Shown here in pieces: positions 41,383 to 49,573 of a stretch of DNA of 64,000 nt. The notes under the pieces were generated by a model. The model searched no databases, had not been told where the DNA came from, and saw only the letters and a program-made list of their open reading frames with translations. The stretch is taken from contig NC_018002.1 in assembly GCF_000265295.1 (NCBI RefSeq), positions 1,054,001 to 1,118,000 of the forward strand, read 5' to 3'. Source of the DNA: Sulfurospirillum barnesii SES-3 (GTDB taxonomy: Bacteria > Campylobacterota > Campylobacteria > Campylobacterales > Sulfurospirillaceae). Made by a program: the position numbers and the translations under genes. Each line of letters starts with the position of its first letter. Position 1 is the stretch's first letter.

Positions 41383-42419
41383 TGATGATGAAAAGTGTGC
41401 TCGCTTGCTTTTTATGTTTTGTCACTTTGTATGCAAAAGCACCCTCGTTAGAAGAGATGATTGCTCAAATGATTGTTATTGGCTTTGATGGTGAAAAAGA
41501 GGGCGATCAATGGGTGGAACAAATCGCAAAAGATATTAGACGAGAAAAAATTGGCGGAGTCATTCTTAGCCAAAAAAATATCCAAAATCCTTCTCAGCTT
41601 AAAAAATTAACATATTATTTGAAAGCGCAAAGCAGTAAAATACCTCTTATTGTTGCGGTTGAACACGATGGTACGACTCCTTTTCAAGGCTTTAGCCCAC
41701 TTCTTTTAGCCCACGACATGGTTGAAAAACATGATATTGTGGAAGCGGAGTTGGTGTATCAAAAAAGTGCTCAAGAATTAGCCAGTGCAGGTATTAATCT
41801 TAATTTTGCTCCCGTGCTTGATCTTCAAGAAAAGCGTAGAAGCCAAAGTTACTCTTCACTAGAAGAGGTTGTGACAAGCTATGCAAATGTATTTATTCGT
41901 GCGCTAAAATCTGAGAAAATTATGCCTGTTGTAAAGTATTTTCCAAGTGCAGGTGAGAACATAGCCAATGATTTCTCAACCGAAGCGACACTCTCTTCAT
42001 GGCATTTTAAACAATTAAAACCTTATTATGATTTAATCGCATTTGGTGGCCTAGATGCTGTGCTTATCTCCCATGCGATGGTTCATGATTTGGATGAAAA
42101 AAATCCTATGATTTTCTCTTCCTTAGTGATTGAACATCTTTTGCGTCAAAAAATGCATTTTGAAGGTGTTGTTTTTGCTAACCATTTGCGTACCAATTCC
42201 ATTTCAAATCACGTGGCATTTAAAGAGCGTATTATTCGTGCGATTAATGCAGGGGTAGATATTTTTGTCTTTCCTAATTATTTTGCGGATGAAGCCAGCA
42301 TGCCTTTTACTGTACAACGAACGATTTTAGATGCTATACACAAAAAAGAGCTCAGTGAAAAACGTATAGAACTCTCTTATAAACGTATTTTAAAATTCAA
42401 AGAAAAAATAAGGGATTAA
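41382..42419 (+). CDS. periplasmic GH3-fold protein, NagZ-like but with lost catalytic residues
   Basis: About 345 residues with a signal peptide (SVLACFLCFVTLYA) and a glycoside hydrolase family 3 N-terminal barrel: IGGVILSQKN, VAVEHDG, GINLNFAPVLDL, KYFPSAG, LDAVLISHAMV, FEGVVFANHL. In active NagZ the corresponding motifs are KHFPGHG with a following D-x-H dyad, and FSDDL with the Asp nucleophile. Here the dyad His is Ser and the nucleophile position is Asn, so hydrolysis is unlikely. NagZ itself is cytoplasmic, whereas this protein looks exported. The start is one of three consecutive ATGs at the gpsA stop. Confidence 0.85.
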   Translation: MMMKSVLACFLCFVTLYAKAPSLEEMIAQMIVIGFDGEKEGDQWVEQIAKDIRREKIGGVILSQKNIQNPSQLKKLTYYLKAQSSKIPLIVAVEHDGTTPFQGFSPLLLAHDMVEKHDIVEAELVYQKSAQELASAGINLNFAPVLDLQEKRRSQSYSSLEEVVTSYANVFIRALKSEKIMPVVKYFPSAGENIANDFSTEATLSSWHFKQLKPYYDLIAFGGLDAVLISHAMVHDLDEKNPMIFSSLVIEHLLRQKMHFEGVVFANHLRTNSISNHVAFKERIIRAINAGVDIFVFPNYFADEASMPFTVQRTILDAIHKKELSEKRIELSYKRILKFKEKIRD

Positions 42420-43153
42420 TAATAAATCCGTGAAAGATAAAGTCCTTGAGGGGGCAAGAGGGCAGTGGAAATCCTTTTCTCCCTATTGATTTGTGCGACT
42501 AAATCTTCTAATCTTCGTTCCTTATAGCAGACTTTCAACAAAAAATCAGACATCATACGTATTTGTGAGCGCAAAAAAGCATCGCCAAAAAAGTAAAGAA
42601 CAATAAAATTTTTATACCGATACGCTCCTGTCCGAAATAAGGTACGTTCATTTTTGGTTGTACCTCCTCCTTGTTTTTTGAAAAATTCGAAGTTGTGAAA
42701 GCCTGTAAAGACCTGTGCTAAAGTGTGTAGTTTTTGAACATCTAAAGGCTTTACATGTAAAGCATAATTGGCATAAAAAGGCTGACACATTCCATCGTAT
42801 AATACATAGCGATAGAGCCTTTTTTTAGCACTAAAACGTGCATGAAAATCTTGTGTAACAGGGCTGATGTGTTTAATGTGTATGTGAGGAAGAAGCGTAC
42901 GATTGAGTAGGTATTGGAGTTTTTCCAACTGTGTTTGCCATAATGGGGGCACATCAAGGTGAATGACTTGTGCAAGTGCGTGCACTCCTCTGTCCGTTCT
43001 TCCACTGCCAACCACTTGGGTATGAATATTTAAATGTTTAAGACTTTGCTCAAGGCTTCCTGCAACGGTTTTAAAAGCGGTGTTTTCATTTTTTTGGTGT
43101 TGGAAGCCATAAAAAGCGCTTCCATCATAACTAAGGGTTATTTTAAGACGCAT
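42416..43153 (-). CDS. truA: tRNA pseudouridine synthase A
   Basis: A 245-residue enzyme making pseudouridine at positions 38-40 of tRNA anticodon arms. Motifs: YDGSAFYGFQHQ, the catalytic SGRTDRGVHALAQVIH with its Asp, and FLRSQIRMMSDFLLKV. It converges with the NagZ-like gene, with a 4-bp tail overlap, and follows the permease gene by 6 bp. Confidence 0.95.
   Translation of the reverse strand: MRLKITLSYDGSAFYGFQHQKNENTAFKTVAGSLEQSLKHLNIHTQVVGSGRTDRGVHALAQVIHLDVPPLWQTQLEKLQYLLNRTLLPHIHIKHISPVTQDFHARFSAKKRLYRYVLYDGMCQPFYANYALHVKPLDVQKLHTLAQVFTGFHNFEFFKKQGGGTTKNERTLFRTGAYRYKNFIVLYFFGDAFLRSQIRMMSDFLLKVCYKERRLEDLVAQINREKRISTALLPPQGLYLSRIYY
42750..42761. repeat. TTTACATGTAAA palindrome, copy 22
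   Basis: In truA, read as ALHVKPLD, with full C and G flanks. Confidence 0.95.
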
Positions 43154-43159
43154 GATAAT

Positions 43160-44185
43160 TTAGAAGATAGCTTGAATACGTTTTTGATAAATTTTGTATG
43201 CCACACCAAAGCTGAGTAGAAAAACCACAAGTGGCGCACTTTGGGGATGCCATGTTGAAAAAAGTGTGGCAGAGGCAAAATAGAGAAAAATGGTGGTAAA
43301 AATAGCACCATAAATACCTCCTTTGTTGTAACGGTAGGTCACAATACCAATACTTAGAGCAATTAATGTCGAAGCAATAGGGAAGAGGGCAATTAATAAA
43401 AAGAAAGAGAGGTCATAGGCCCGTTTATCGTCAACAAAAACGCCATTCCAATACTCCTTAACACTCTGCATAACGCCAATGGCTGATTTGGGTTGGGAAT
43501 TAATGTGCATACGTTCAAAATTAATTTGCTCAATTTCATCTTTTCTAAATTCAAAAATTTTTCCCTCTTCCAAATTGAGCCTTAATTTGCCTCCCTCATT
43601 TTCAATCGTGGCATGACTTGCTAAAATCAGCCTTTCATTCTCTTTAGGTGTGGGTGTTTGGTAGAGAGTTATACCGCTGTAATGTTTTTGGTCATCATTT
43701 TTTTCAATGTATACCAGCCATTGTGAAAATTTTTGACCAAATTCACTGGCTTTAATGTTAAATTTTGCTTCTGCTTTTTTATAATCAATAAAATTGCTAT
43801 TGAGTTGTTTTGAGATAGGAATTAACACAAAAATAGTCACCATTAAAAGAAGAGAAAGTGCAACAGAAAGGCTCAAAAAAAGGTGTGCAATTTTTTTAGG
43901 ATTGTAGCCAAGCGTAAAGAGCACAATGGTTTCATTCTCTTTGGAGAGGTTGAAAAGGGTAATGACAAGAGCGATAAAAAATGTCACAGGAAGGGTATAA
44001 ATCAGTGTTCTAGGAAGCAAATAGACATAAAGGGTTCCTAATTCTAAAAAATTCATTTGAATAATGGCGGTAAGGGCTGTAATCTTAATAAAAAAAACAA
44101 TGGATGTAATAAAAAAAAGAATAAAAAATAAAGAGCTAAATAAGGCTCCAAAATGTTTCAAAAGATAACGACTTGCTCTATTCAT
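43160..44185 (-). CDS. LptF/LptG-family permease (YjgP/YjgQ)
   Basis: About 341 residues: two N-terminal membrane helices (ALFSSLFFILFFITSIVFFIK, LELGTLYVYLLPRTLIYTLPVTFFIALVI), then the cytoplasmic ELSKENET-like stretch NLSKENETIVLFTLGYNPKKIA, a periplasmic jellyroll-type domain from about 150 to 270, and two or three C-terminal helices. This is the LptF/LptG architecture of the lipopolysaccharide export complex. Which of the two it is cannot be settled here. The ATG at 44185 overlaps the peptidase stop codon; an in-frame ATG at 44218 is the alternative. Confidence 0.85.
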   Translation of the reverse strand: MNRASRYLLKHFGALFSSLFFILFFITSIVFFIKITALTAIIQMNFLELGTLYVYLLPRTLIYTLPVTFFIALVITLFNLSKENETIVLFTLGYNPKKIAHLFLSLSVALSLLLMVTIFVLIPISKQLNSNFIDYKKAEAKFNIKASEFGQKFSQWLVYIEKNDDQKHYSGITLYQTPTPKENERLILASHATIENEGGKLRLNLEEGKIFEFRKDEIEQINFERMHINSQPKSAIGVMQSVKEYWNGVFVDDKRAYDLSFFLLIALFPIASTLIALSIGIVTYRYNKGGIYGAIFTTIFLYFASATLFSTWHPQSAPLVVFLLSFGVAYKIYQKRIQAIF

Positions 44186-44909
44186 AAATCTGTCCCATAA
44201 AATGTAAAATTGGCTCACTAAAAAGCCATGTGATCAAAAGCCCTAGTGAAAGAAAGGGAATAAAAGGAAGCGCATACCCTCGCTTTCGAACTATCATAAA
44301 GGCTAAGAGTGCGATGAGAGCTGCAATATAAATGGCAGCCATCGCAAGTTGAATGCCAAGTACTGCTCCCATAATACCAGCAATGATACTATCTGCTTCC
44401 CCCATAGCCTCTTTTTTGCTTATAAAAGAGACTAAAAAACGAAGTAAGGTAAATGTTCCTAGCAACAAAAGTCCATTTTGGAGGGATTCTAAAGGATTCC
44501 CAACACAAAATGCTATCAATAAGGCAGGTAGGCTAAGTGTATCAGGTACGGCTTTATAACGCCAATCAATAAGGCTAAGCGCTAATAAAAGAGCAAAAAC
44601 AGACCCAATCAGAAGCGCTTGTACGAATTCATGATGGTGAAAATAGACCATACCATACAGCAGAGCCACCCCAAGCTCAATCAAGGGGTATTGTAGCGAA
44701 ATTGGGCTGTGACAAAAGGCACATTTTCCTCGCAGGGCAAGCCATGAAAGCAGTGGAATATTGTGATACCATTTTAGGGGATGTTTGCACTGTGGACAGT
44801 GTGAAGCGGGTAAAGCGATGCTTTCATCTTTGGGTAGACGAAGAATAGCAACATTTAAAAATGAACCAAAACAAAGCCCAAAAAGTGTTATCAAAGCGGT
44901 TTCAATCAT
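44178..44909 (-). CDS. prepilin peptidase, type IV leader peptidase family
   Basis: A 243-residue polytopic aspartic protease that cleaves and methylates type IV pilin-like proteins. The cytoplasmic loop has the double CxxC (CPQCKHPLKWYHNIPLLSWLALRGKCAFC). The catalytic Asp residues are in SLIDWRYKAVPDTL and in MGEADSIIAGIMG, where the usual GxGD reads GEAD. Related genes in Campylobacter are needed for DNA uptake by natural transformation, which is relevant to the palindrome hypothesis. Confidence 0.9.
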   Translation of the reverse strand: MIETALITLFGLCFGSFLNVAILRLPKDESIALPASHCPQCKHPLKWYHNIPLLSWLALRGKCAFCHSPISLQYPLIELGVALLYGMVYFHHHEFVQALLIGSVFALLLALSLIDWRYKAVPDTLSLPALLIAFCVGNPLESLQNGLLLLGTFTLLRFLVSFISKKEAMGEADSIIAGIMGAVLGIQLAMAAIYIAALIALLAFMIVRKRGYALPFIPFLSLGLLITWLFSEPILHFMGQIYE

Positions 44910-44911
44910 TC

Positions 44912-45631
44912 CTAGCCCTTTAGATCTAAAACTAAATCATTGCTATCAAACAGTGGCTCAATCTCTTGTTCTAGTCCTAACTCAATCGATAAATTGGCTT
45001 GATGCAAGGCTTTTTTTAAGGTAATAAAACTTGTCTCATAAAGGCAAAAGAGAAAGAGTTTTCCTGTTTCTATCCTGCCTTGTAAAGGGCCTAGGTGTTC
45101 AAAGGCTATATAAAAATGTAAGACGCTATTTTCGTAGTGCATTTGGAGTAAAATTTTCTTACCTTCGTGTAAAAATGGCACATGCAGAACGTGTTTATTG
45201 AGAGCTAAAAGCATGTAGGTGTAGGTTTGAAAGAGATTTTTTGGCAAGGTTTCATCACAAAGTTGTTCGAGTAAAAATGTTTTAAATTGGGTGTATGAAA
45301 GTGTTTTTTCTTCAAAGAGCTTGTCTAAACCTATCGGTAAAAAAGCCTCTGCATTTTCAAACAAAGTGGGCTGTTTGTAAAGGTGAGACAGGGTTAAGAC
45401 TCCTCCTTTGCCTTCAAAAAAATTGCCCCAATAGCTTTGTCCCTCTTTCAAAGTTTTATGGCTTTTGGTGGTGAGCTCTTTGCGTCCAACTTTGAGTCGA
45501 TAACGCATAGGATCTATTTTTTTGAGCACTGCAATGCTAATGGGCAAGGTTGAATTAAAAGGTACTGAAGAACTACTGGTTTTACCTATATCGCTACCAA
45601 TGCCTACAAGCTTTTGTAAGGATGAAATCAT
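44912..45631 (-). CDS. hypothetical protein, possibly with a FliK-like C-terminal domain
   Basis: A 239-residue soluble protein. Residues 28-75 are beta-rich (ISIAVLKKIDPMRYRLKVGRKELTTKS), the middle is helical, and residues 150-225 (KILLQMHYENSVLHFYIAFEHLGPLQGRIETGKLFLFCLYET) recall the two-strand, LGPLxxxI pattern of the flagellar hook-length control C-terminal domain. That resemblance is weak and read by eye. It overlaps coaBC by 4 bp and precedes the peptidase gene by 2 bp. Confidence 0.65.
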   Translation of the reverse strand: MISSLQKLVGIGSDIGKTSSSSVPFNSTLPISIAVLKKIDPMRYRLKVGRKELTTKSHKTLKEGQSYWGNFFEGKGGVLTLSHLYKQPTLFENAEAFLPIGLDKLFEEKTLSYTQFKTFLLEQLCDETLPKNLFQTYTYMLLALNKHVLHVPFLHEGKKILLQMHYENSVLHFYIAFEHLGPLQGRIETGKLFLFCLYETSFITLKKALHQANLSIELGLEQEIEPLFDSNDLVLDLKG

Positions 45632-46839
45632 AGATGGTGTGACTGCTCTGCAATAGATTGCGCAATACGAAATTTATCCGATAAAGCGAGGGTTTCAACG
45701 TGCGTTTTTGTAATAAAAATGATTTCATTTTTATTGCTTCCAAAACCGTTTTGCTCTTTGAGAATGTTCAGGCATACGGCATCTAACTCTTTTTGTTCAA
45801 GCATCTTTTGCGCATTGCTCAGTGCATTTTTTTCATCCAGTTCGGCTTTAAATCCAATAACTTTATAGCCTTTTTTAGGAATGGAGGCAAGAATGTCTGT
45901 ATTACGTTTTAGTTCTAAGCAAACGTTCTCGCCAAGGGCTTCTTTTTTGAGTTTGCCTGTATGTGTTTGCAGTGGAATGTAATCACTCACCGCAGCTGCC
46001 ATAAAAAGGTAGGGTGTTTTTTCAGAGCGTTTTTGTTGTTCCATCTGGTGCATTAAAGCGGTTTGTAACTCAAAACTACTCTTTACATGTAACGAATAAA
46101 TTTCTTGCAAAAGAGGCGTTTCTCCACTGCTTATTAATGTAACATTGGCCCCTTTGAGGTACAAAGCAAGGGCAAGGGCAGAAGCTTGTTTACCACTGGA
46201 AAAGTTGCTTAAACATCGCACATCATCTATCTTTTCCCTTGTACCTCCTCCTGTGATAATGACATTGCGACCGTGCCAAAAAGGCTCACTAAGCAGTGCT
46301 CTAGCACTTTGGTAAAAGATTTCTTCTACATCGGCTAAGGCTCCAATTCCCTCATCATTGCATGCAAGCAGTTTGGATTGAGGTTGGATAATGCGATAGC
46401 CATAATGTGCAAGTTTATTTAAGCTCTCTTGTGTGATGGGATTGAGCATCATATTGGTATTGGCAGAGGGTGCTATAACCATCGTTTTGGTAAAAGCAAT
46501 CGCCGTTTGAGTAAGAAGGTTGTCAGCAATGCCATGAGCAAGTTTGTTGATGGTATTCACAGAAGCTGGAGCCATAAGAAAAAGGTCTGCCCATTTGCCT
46601 GTGTGAATGTGACTCAGCTCTTCACTCCAACTCTCGGTTTCTACATGTAAAACCTTATTTTGACTAAGCGTTTCAAAGCTCAGTGGTGCGATAAACTTTT
46701 TCGCATCTTCGCTCATCACCACCTTCACTTCAGCGCCTGATTTCACAAACAGACGAATCAGCTCTAATGCCTTATAAATCGCAATACTTCCTGTAACACC
46801 AAGGAGAATTTTTTTGCCTAGTAGCAGTTCTTTATGCAT
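45628..46839 (-). CDS. coaBC: phosphopantothenoylcysteine decarboxylase/synthetase
   Basis: A bifunctional coenzyme A biosynthesis enzyme of about 403 residues. The N-terminal flavoprotein CoaC domain has ILLGVTGSIAIYKALELIR, the His in ELSHIHTGKWADL, and APSANTNMM. The C-terminal CoaB domain has ITGGGTREKIDDVRCLSNFSSGKQASALA and the Lys in KLKKEALG. The ATG at 46839 overlaps the glmU stop by 8 bp; the longer frame is the glmU shadow. Two palindrome-like sites occur, one exact. Confidence 0.93.
   Translation of the reverse strand: MHKELLLGKKILLGVTGSIAIYKALELIRLFVKSGAEVKVVMSEDAKKFIAPLSFETLSQNKVLHVETESWSEELSHIHTGKWADLFLMAPASVNTINKLAHGIADNLLTQTAIAFTKTMVIAPSANTNMMLNPITQESLNKLAHYGYRIIQPQSKLLACNDEGIGALADVEEIFYQSARALLSEPFWHGRNVIITGGGTREKIDDVRCLSNFSSGKQASALALALYLKGANVTLISSGETPLLQEIYSLHVKSSFELQTALMHQMEQQKRSEKTPYLFMAAAVSDYIPLQTHTGKLKKEALGENVCLELKRNTDILASIPKKGYKVIGFKAELDEKNALSNAQKMLEQKELDAVCLNILKEQNGFGSNKNEIIFITKTHVETLALSDKFRIAQSIAEQSHHL
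46083..46092. repeat. TTACATGTAA palindrome, copy 23
   Basis: In coaBC, read as SLHVKSSF. A near-match TACATGTAA at 46642-46650 in the same gene encodes VLHVETES. Confidence 0.95.
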
Positions 46840-48133
46840 GGTCTTTTCCAAAGAATTTATAGAAGAAGCCTTCCATGATTTTAAGAGGTGCACGATTGAT
46901 GGCTAAGGCACCTTTTGGGATGTTTTTCGTGACGGTTGTTCCCGAAGCGATAATCACATCATCCGCAATCGTGACGGGTGCAACCAGTTGGCTATCGCTT
47001 CCGACAAAGACGTTTTTACCGATGATGGTTTGATATTTGGCTTTCCCATCGTAATTACATGTAATTGTCCCACACCCAATGTTGGTTCCCTCATCAATGC
47101 TTGCATCACCCAAATAACTTAAGTGTCCCGCTTTAACCCCTTTAAGGGTTGATTTTTTCACTTCCACGAAGTTTCCAATGTGTGTATCTTCAATGTACGA
47201 ATCAGGGCGAATACGTGCCATCGGTCCAATATCGGAGTTTTTGATGACGCTTTTTTCAATGACGCTATGTGCTTTAATGTGTGCATTCTCTAAAATTGTT
47301 CCTTTAAGTAAGCTCACACCGTTTTCGAGTTTACATTCACCGCTCATTTGCACATCCGCTTCAATGTAGATGGTTGAAGCAAGACGCATACTCACACCTT
47401 GTTCCATAAAACGGCGTTTAATGCGCTCTTGCATCAGCTCTTCGGCTTGAGAGAGGTGATATTTAGAGTTCACTCCCATAAAGGTTTTTTCATCCACAAA
47501 AAGGGCTTTAACGGTTTTGTTTTCAACATTCGCCAGTGCGATTAAGTCCGTGATGTAATACTCATTTTGGTTGTTTTGGTTGGAGAGTTTAGGAAGATTC
47601 TCTTGTAAAAAGTCGGTCTTAAAGAGGTACACACCCGCATTGACCGCAGTTACTTTTTTCTCTTCAACACTCGCATCTTTTTCTTCAACAATTTTTTGTA
47701 CATTTTGATGTGCATCCATAATGATGCGACCGTATCCAAAAGGCTCTTTACATGTAAATACACTCATAACAACGTCTGCATCAACGTGGGTAAAATTTTG
47801 CATATCATCCGCTTCAAGCAGAGGCATATCGCCGTTTAAAACCAGAACTTTTTCATGTTTTGGCACGACGCCACGAATAGCACCACCCGTACCAGGAAAG
47901 TTTTGATGGTCTTGAATGACATAGTGAATTCCTGAAAAGTAGCGATTCATCTTCTCTTGAACGAGGTCTGCTTGATGGTATAAAATCACATGAATGTCAT
48001 CGCTGATTTTTTGTGCCTCTTTGATGATATGATAGAGCATCTCAAAGCCGCTGATTTCATGAAGGACTTTTGGGAGTGTGGATTTCATCCGTGTGCCTAG
48101 TCCTGCTGCCATAATTGCAATCGAAATATTCAT
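46832..48133 (-). CDS. glmU: bifunctional GlcNAc-1-phosphate uridylyltransferase / GlcN-1-phosphate acetyltransferase
   Basis: A 433-residue enzyme giving UDP-GlcNAc for peptidoglycan and lipopolysaccharide. The N-terminal pyrophosphorylase domain begins IAIMAAGLGTRMKSTLPKVLHEISG, with VLNGDMPLL. From about residue 240 the left-handed beta-helix hexapeptide repeats form the acetyltransferase (IGPMARIRPDSYIEDTHIGNFVEVKKS, AGHLSYLGDASIDEGTNIGCGTITCNYDG). The two palindrome copies fall in both domains. Confidence 0.96.
   Translation of the reverse strand: MNISIAIMAAGLGTRMKSTLPKVLHEISGFEMLYHIIKEAQKISDDIHVILYHQADLVQEKMNRYFSGIHYVIQDHQNFPGTGGAIRGVVPKHEKVLVLNGDMPLLEADDMQNFTHVDADVVMSVFTCKEPFGYGRIIMDAHQNVQKIVEEKDASVEEKKVTAVNAGVYLFKTDFLQENLPKLSNQNNQNEYYITDLIALANVENKTVKALFVDEKTFMGVNSKYHLSQAEELMQERIKRRFMEQGVSMRLASTIYIEADVQMSGECKLENGVSLLKGTILENAHIKAHSVIEKSVIKNSDIGPMARIRPDSYIEDTHIGNFVEVKKSTLKGVKAGHLSYLGDASIDEGTNIGCGTITCNYDGKAKYQTIIGKNVFVGSDSQLVAPVTIADDVIIASGTTVTKNIPKGALAINRAPLKIMEGFFYKFFGKDHA
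47055..47064. repeat. TTACATGTAA palindrome, copy 24
   Basis: In glmU, read as TITCNYDG in the conserved acetyltransferase motif. Its flanks extend it to AATTACATGTAATT, a different perfect palindrome. Confidence 0.95.
47747..47758. repeat. TTTACATGTAAA palindrome, copy 25
   Basis: In the nucleotidyltransferase part of glmU, read as VFTCKEPF. Confidence 0.95.
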
Positions 48134-48248
48134 ACATTCTTTTCCTGCGCATTAGATAGTTCCCATTTTAACGAAAAGTTGTTTAAAGATTAAATGGTTT
48201 TTAACGCAAAAGCAACTAAAATCATGCAATTACATTGAAGGACGCTGT

Positions 48249-48992
48249 TTGAAAAACCTTAAGAGAATTTTACTTTTACTTGTGATGGGTATGACACCAA
48301 TGGCATTTGGTGCTGATACCATTCCTACCGTGAACCTCTCTTTAAGTGCACCAGACACTCCTCAACAGCTTGTGACCAGCATGAATTTGGTGTTGGTACT
48401 GACCATTCTAACACTCGCTCCTTCGTTGATTTTTATGATGACCAGTTTTTTACGCCTTTTAATTGTTTTCTCTTTTTTACGCCAAGCCATGGGTACGCAA
48501 CAAATGCCTCCCTCTCAAGTTATGGTCTCTTTGGCAATGATTTTAACGTTTTTTATTATGGAACCTGTTATGAAAGAGTCATACGATGTGGCAGTAAAAC
48601 CTTATTTAGCAGAAAAAATGAGCTATCAAGAAGCGTTTGAGAAAGGCTCAGCACCTTTTAAAGCGTTTATGATTCGCAATACCCGTGAGAAAGATTTGGC
48701 ACTTTTCTTTCGTATTCGAAACCTTGAAAATCCTAAAAATATTGAAGATGTGCCCTTAACCGTGGCGATGCCAGCCTTTATGATCAGCGAACTTAAAACC
48801 GCTTTTGAGATAGGCTTTTTGCTCTACTTACCTTTTTTGGTTATTGATATGGTGGTCAGCTCCGTGTTGATGGCGATGGGTATGATGATGCTTCCACCTG
48901 CTATGATTTCTCTACCCTTTAAGTTGCTTATCTTTGTGTTGGTAGATGGATGGAACTTGCTGGTACAACGATTGGTGGAGAGTTTTCACTAG
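48249..48992 (+). CDS. fliP: flagellar export apparatus protein FliP
   Basis: A 247-residue core component of the flagellar type III export gate. After a cleavable-type N-terminal signal (LLLLVMGMTPMAFG) come the conserved membrane segments, including LTILTLAPSLIFMMTSFLRLLIVFSFLRQAMGTQQMPPSQVMVSLAMILTFFIM and IGFLLYLPFLVIDMVVSSVLMAMGMMMLPPAMISLPFKLLIFVLVDGWNLL. The start is TTG at 48249, after GAAGGA. It is a single gene here, divergent from glmU. Confidence 0.94.
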   Translation: MKNLKRILLLLVMGMTPMAFGADTIPTVNLSLSAPDTPQQLVTSMNLVLVLTILTLAPSLIFMMTSFLRLLIVFSFLRQAMGTQQMPPSQVMVSLAMILTFFIMEPVMKESYDVAVKPYLAEKMSYQEAFEKGSAPFKAFMIRNTREKDLALFFRIRNLENPKNIEDVPLTVAMPAFMISELKTAFEIGFLLYLPFLVIDMVVSSVLMAMGMMMLPPAMISLPFKLLIFVLVDGWNLLVQRLVESFH

Positions 48993-49015
48993 TTGGTAAA
49001 AACACTCCATAGGCG

Positions 49016-49025
49016 TTACATGTAA
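49016..49025. repeat. TTACATGTAA palindrome, copy 26, forming a stop codon
   Basis: Read on the minus strand in the frame TAC ATG TAA, it ends the 171-residue gene, as copy 18 ends rsmD. Confidence 0.95.
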
Positions 49026-49531
49026 AGCTCAAATCCCTTTTGTTGCTTTAAAATCGTATCAAAAAGTTTTTGTGCTTCTTGAAGCATTTTCTCATTTTGA
49101 TTTTGCGCTTGTTCTAAGATTTTATCTAAGCTTTTGAGTAAAGAACCATTGGCATAATTTTGGGTGTCAAGATTTTCGCTCTTTGGAAGAAGTGCGTTGA
49201 TGTCGTATGCGGTGTTGGTCAGTTTTGCGGAATTTGTGTTGCTTTGTTCAACATTTTTGAGGTACTCATCCATCATCGGTTGAATGACTTTCATGGCCTC
49301 ATCAATCTCTTTTTGATCATTCGCATCAATGCCATTCCCCTCATAGGAAAAGCTGTATCCGTAAGCATGTGAGAGTGAGAGTGTCGTTGCTCTTGTGTTT
49401 CCCTCGGTGGTTTGTGAAAATGCGGAAGAGCGTTCGTTGTACATGCTTAAATTAATCGTATCACCACTGCTCGTTTGCAATGAAAAGCCAAAGCTATTGT
49501 AGTTGTAGGTGCTTGCGCTAATGTTTTGCAT
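49016..49531 (-). CDS. hypothetical protein, possibly flagellum-associated
   Basis: A 171-residue protein. The N-terminal 75 residues are Ser/Thr/Asn/Tyr-rich (MQNISASTYNYNSFGFSLQTSSGDTINLSMYNERSS), and the C-terminal half is helical (DQKEIDEAMKVIQPMMDEYLKNVEQ, LLKSLDKILEQAQNQNEKMLQEAQKLFDTILKQQ). It has no Cys and no signal peptide, a make-up seen in exported flagellar proteins. A GCCGATAT box typical of sigma-28 lies upstream. The stop codon is formed by a palindrome copy, so it ends Leu-Tyr-Met. I do not recognise the family. Confidence 0.75.
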   Translation of the reverse strand: MQNISASTYNYNSFGFSLQTSSGDTINLSMYNERSSAFSQTTEGNTRATTLSLSHAYGYSFSYEGNGIDANDQKEIDEAMKVIQPMMDEYLKNVEQSNTNSAKLTNTAYDINALLPKSENLDTQNYANGSLLKSLDKILEQAQNQNEKMLQEAQKLFDTILKQQKGFELYM

Positions 49532-49558
49532 AGAAACTCCTCATAGATGTTGAAACGT

Positions 49559-49566
49559 ATATCGGC
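49559..49566 (-). promoter_or_regulatory. possible sigma-28 -10 box upstream of the 171-residue gene
   Basis: GCCGATAT on the minus strand, 27 bp before the start codon and matching the FliA -10 box at 7 of 8 positions. No TAAA was found at the expected -35 position, so the call is tentative. Confidence 0.4.
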
Positions 49567-49573
49567 AAAAAAA

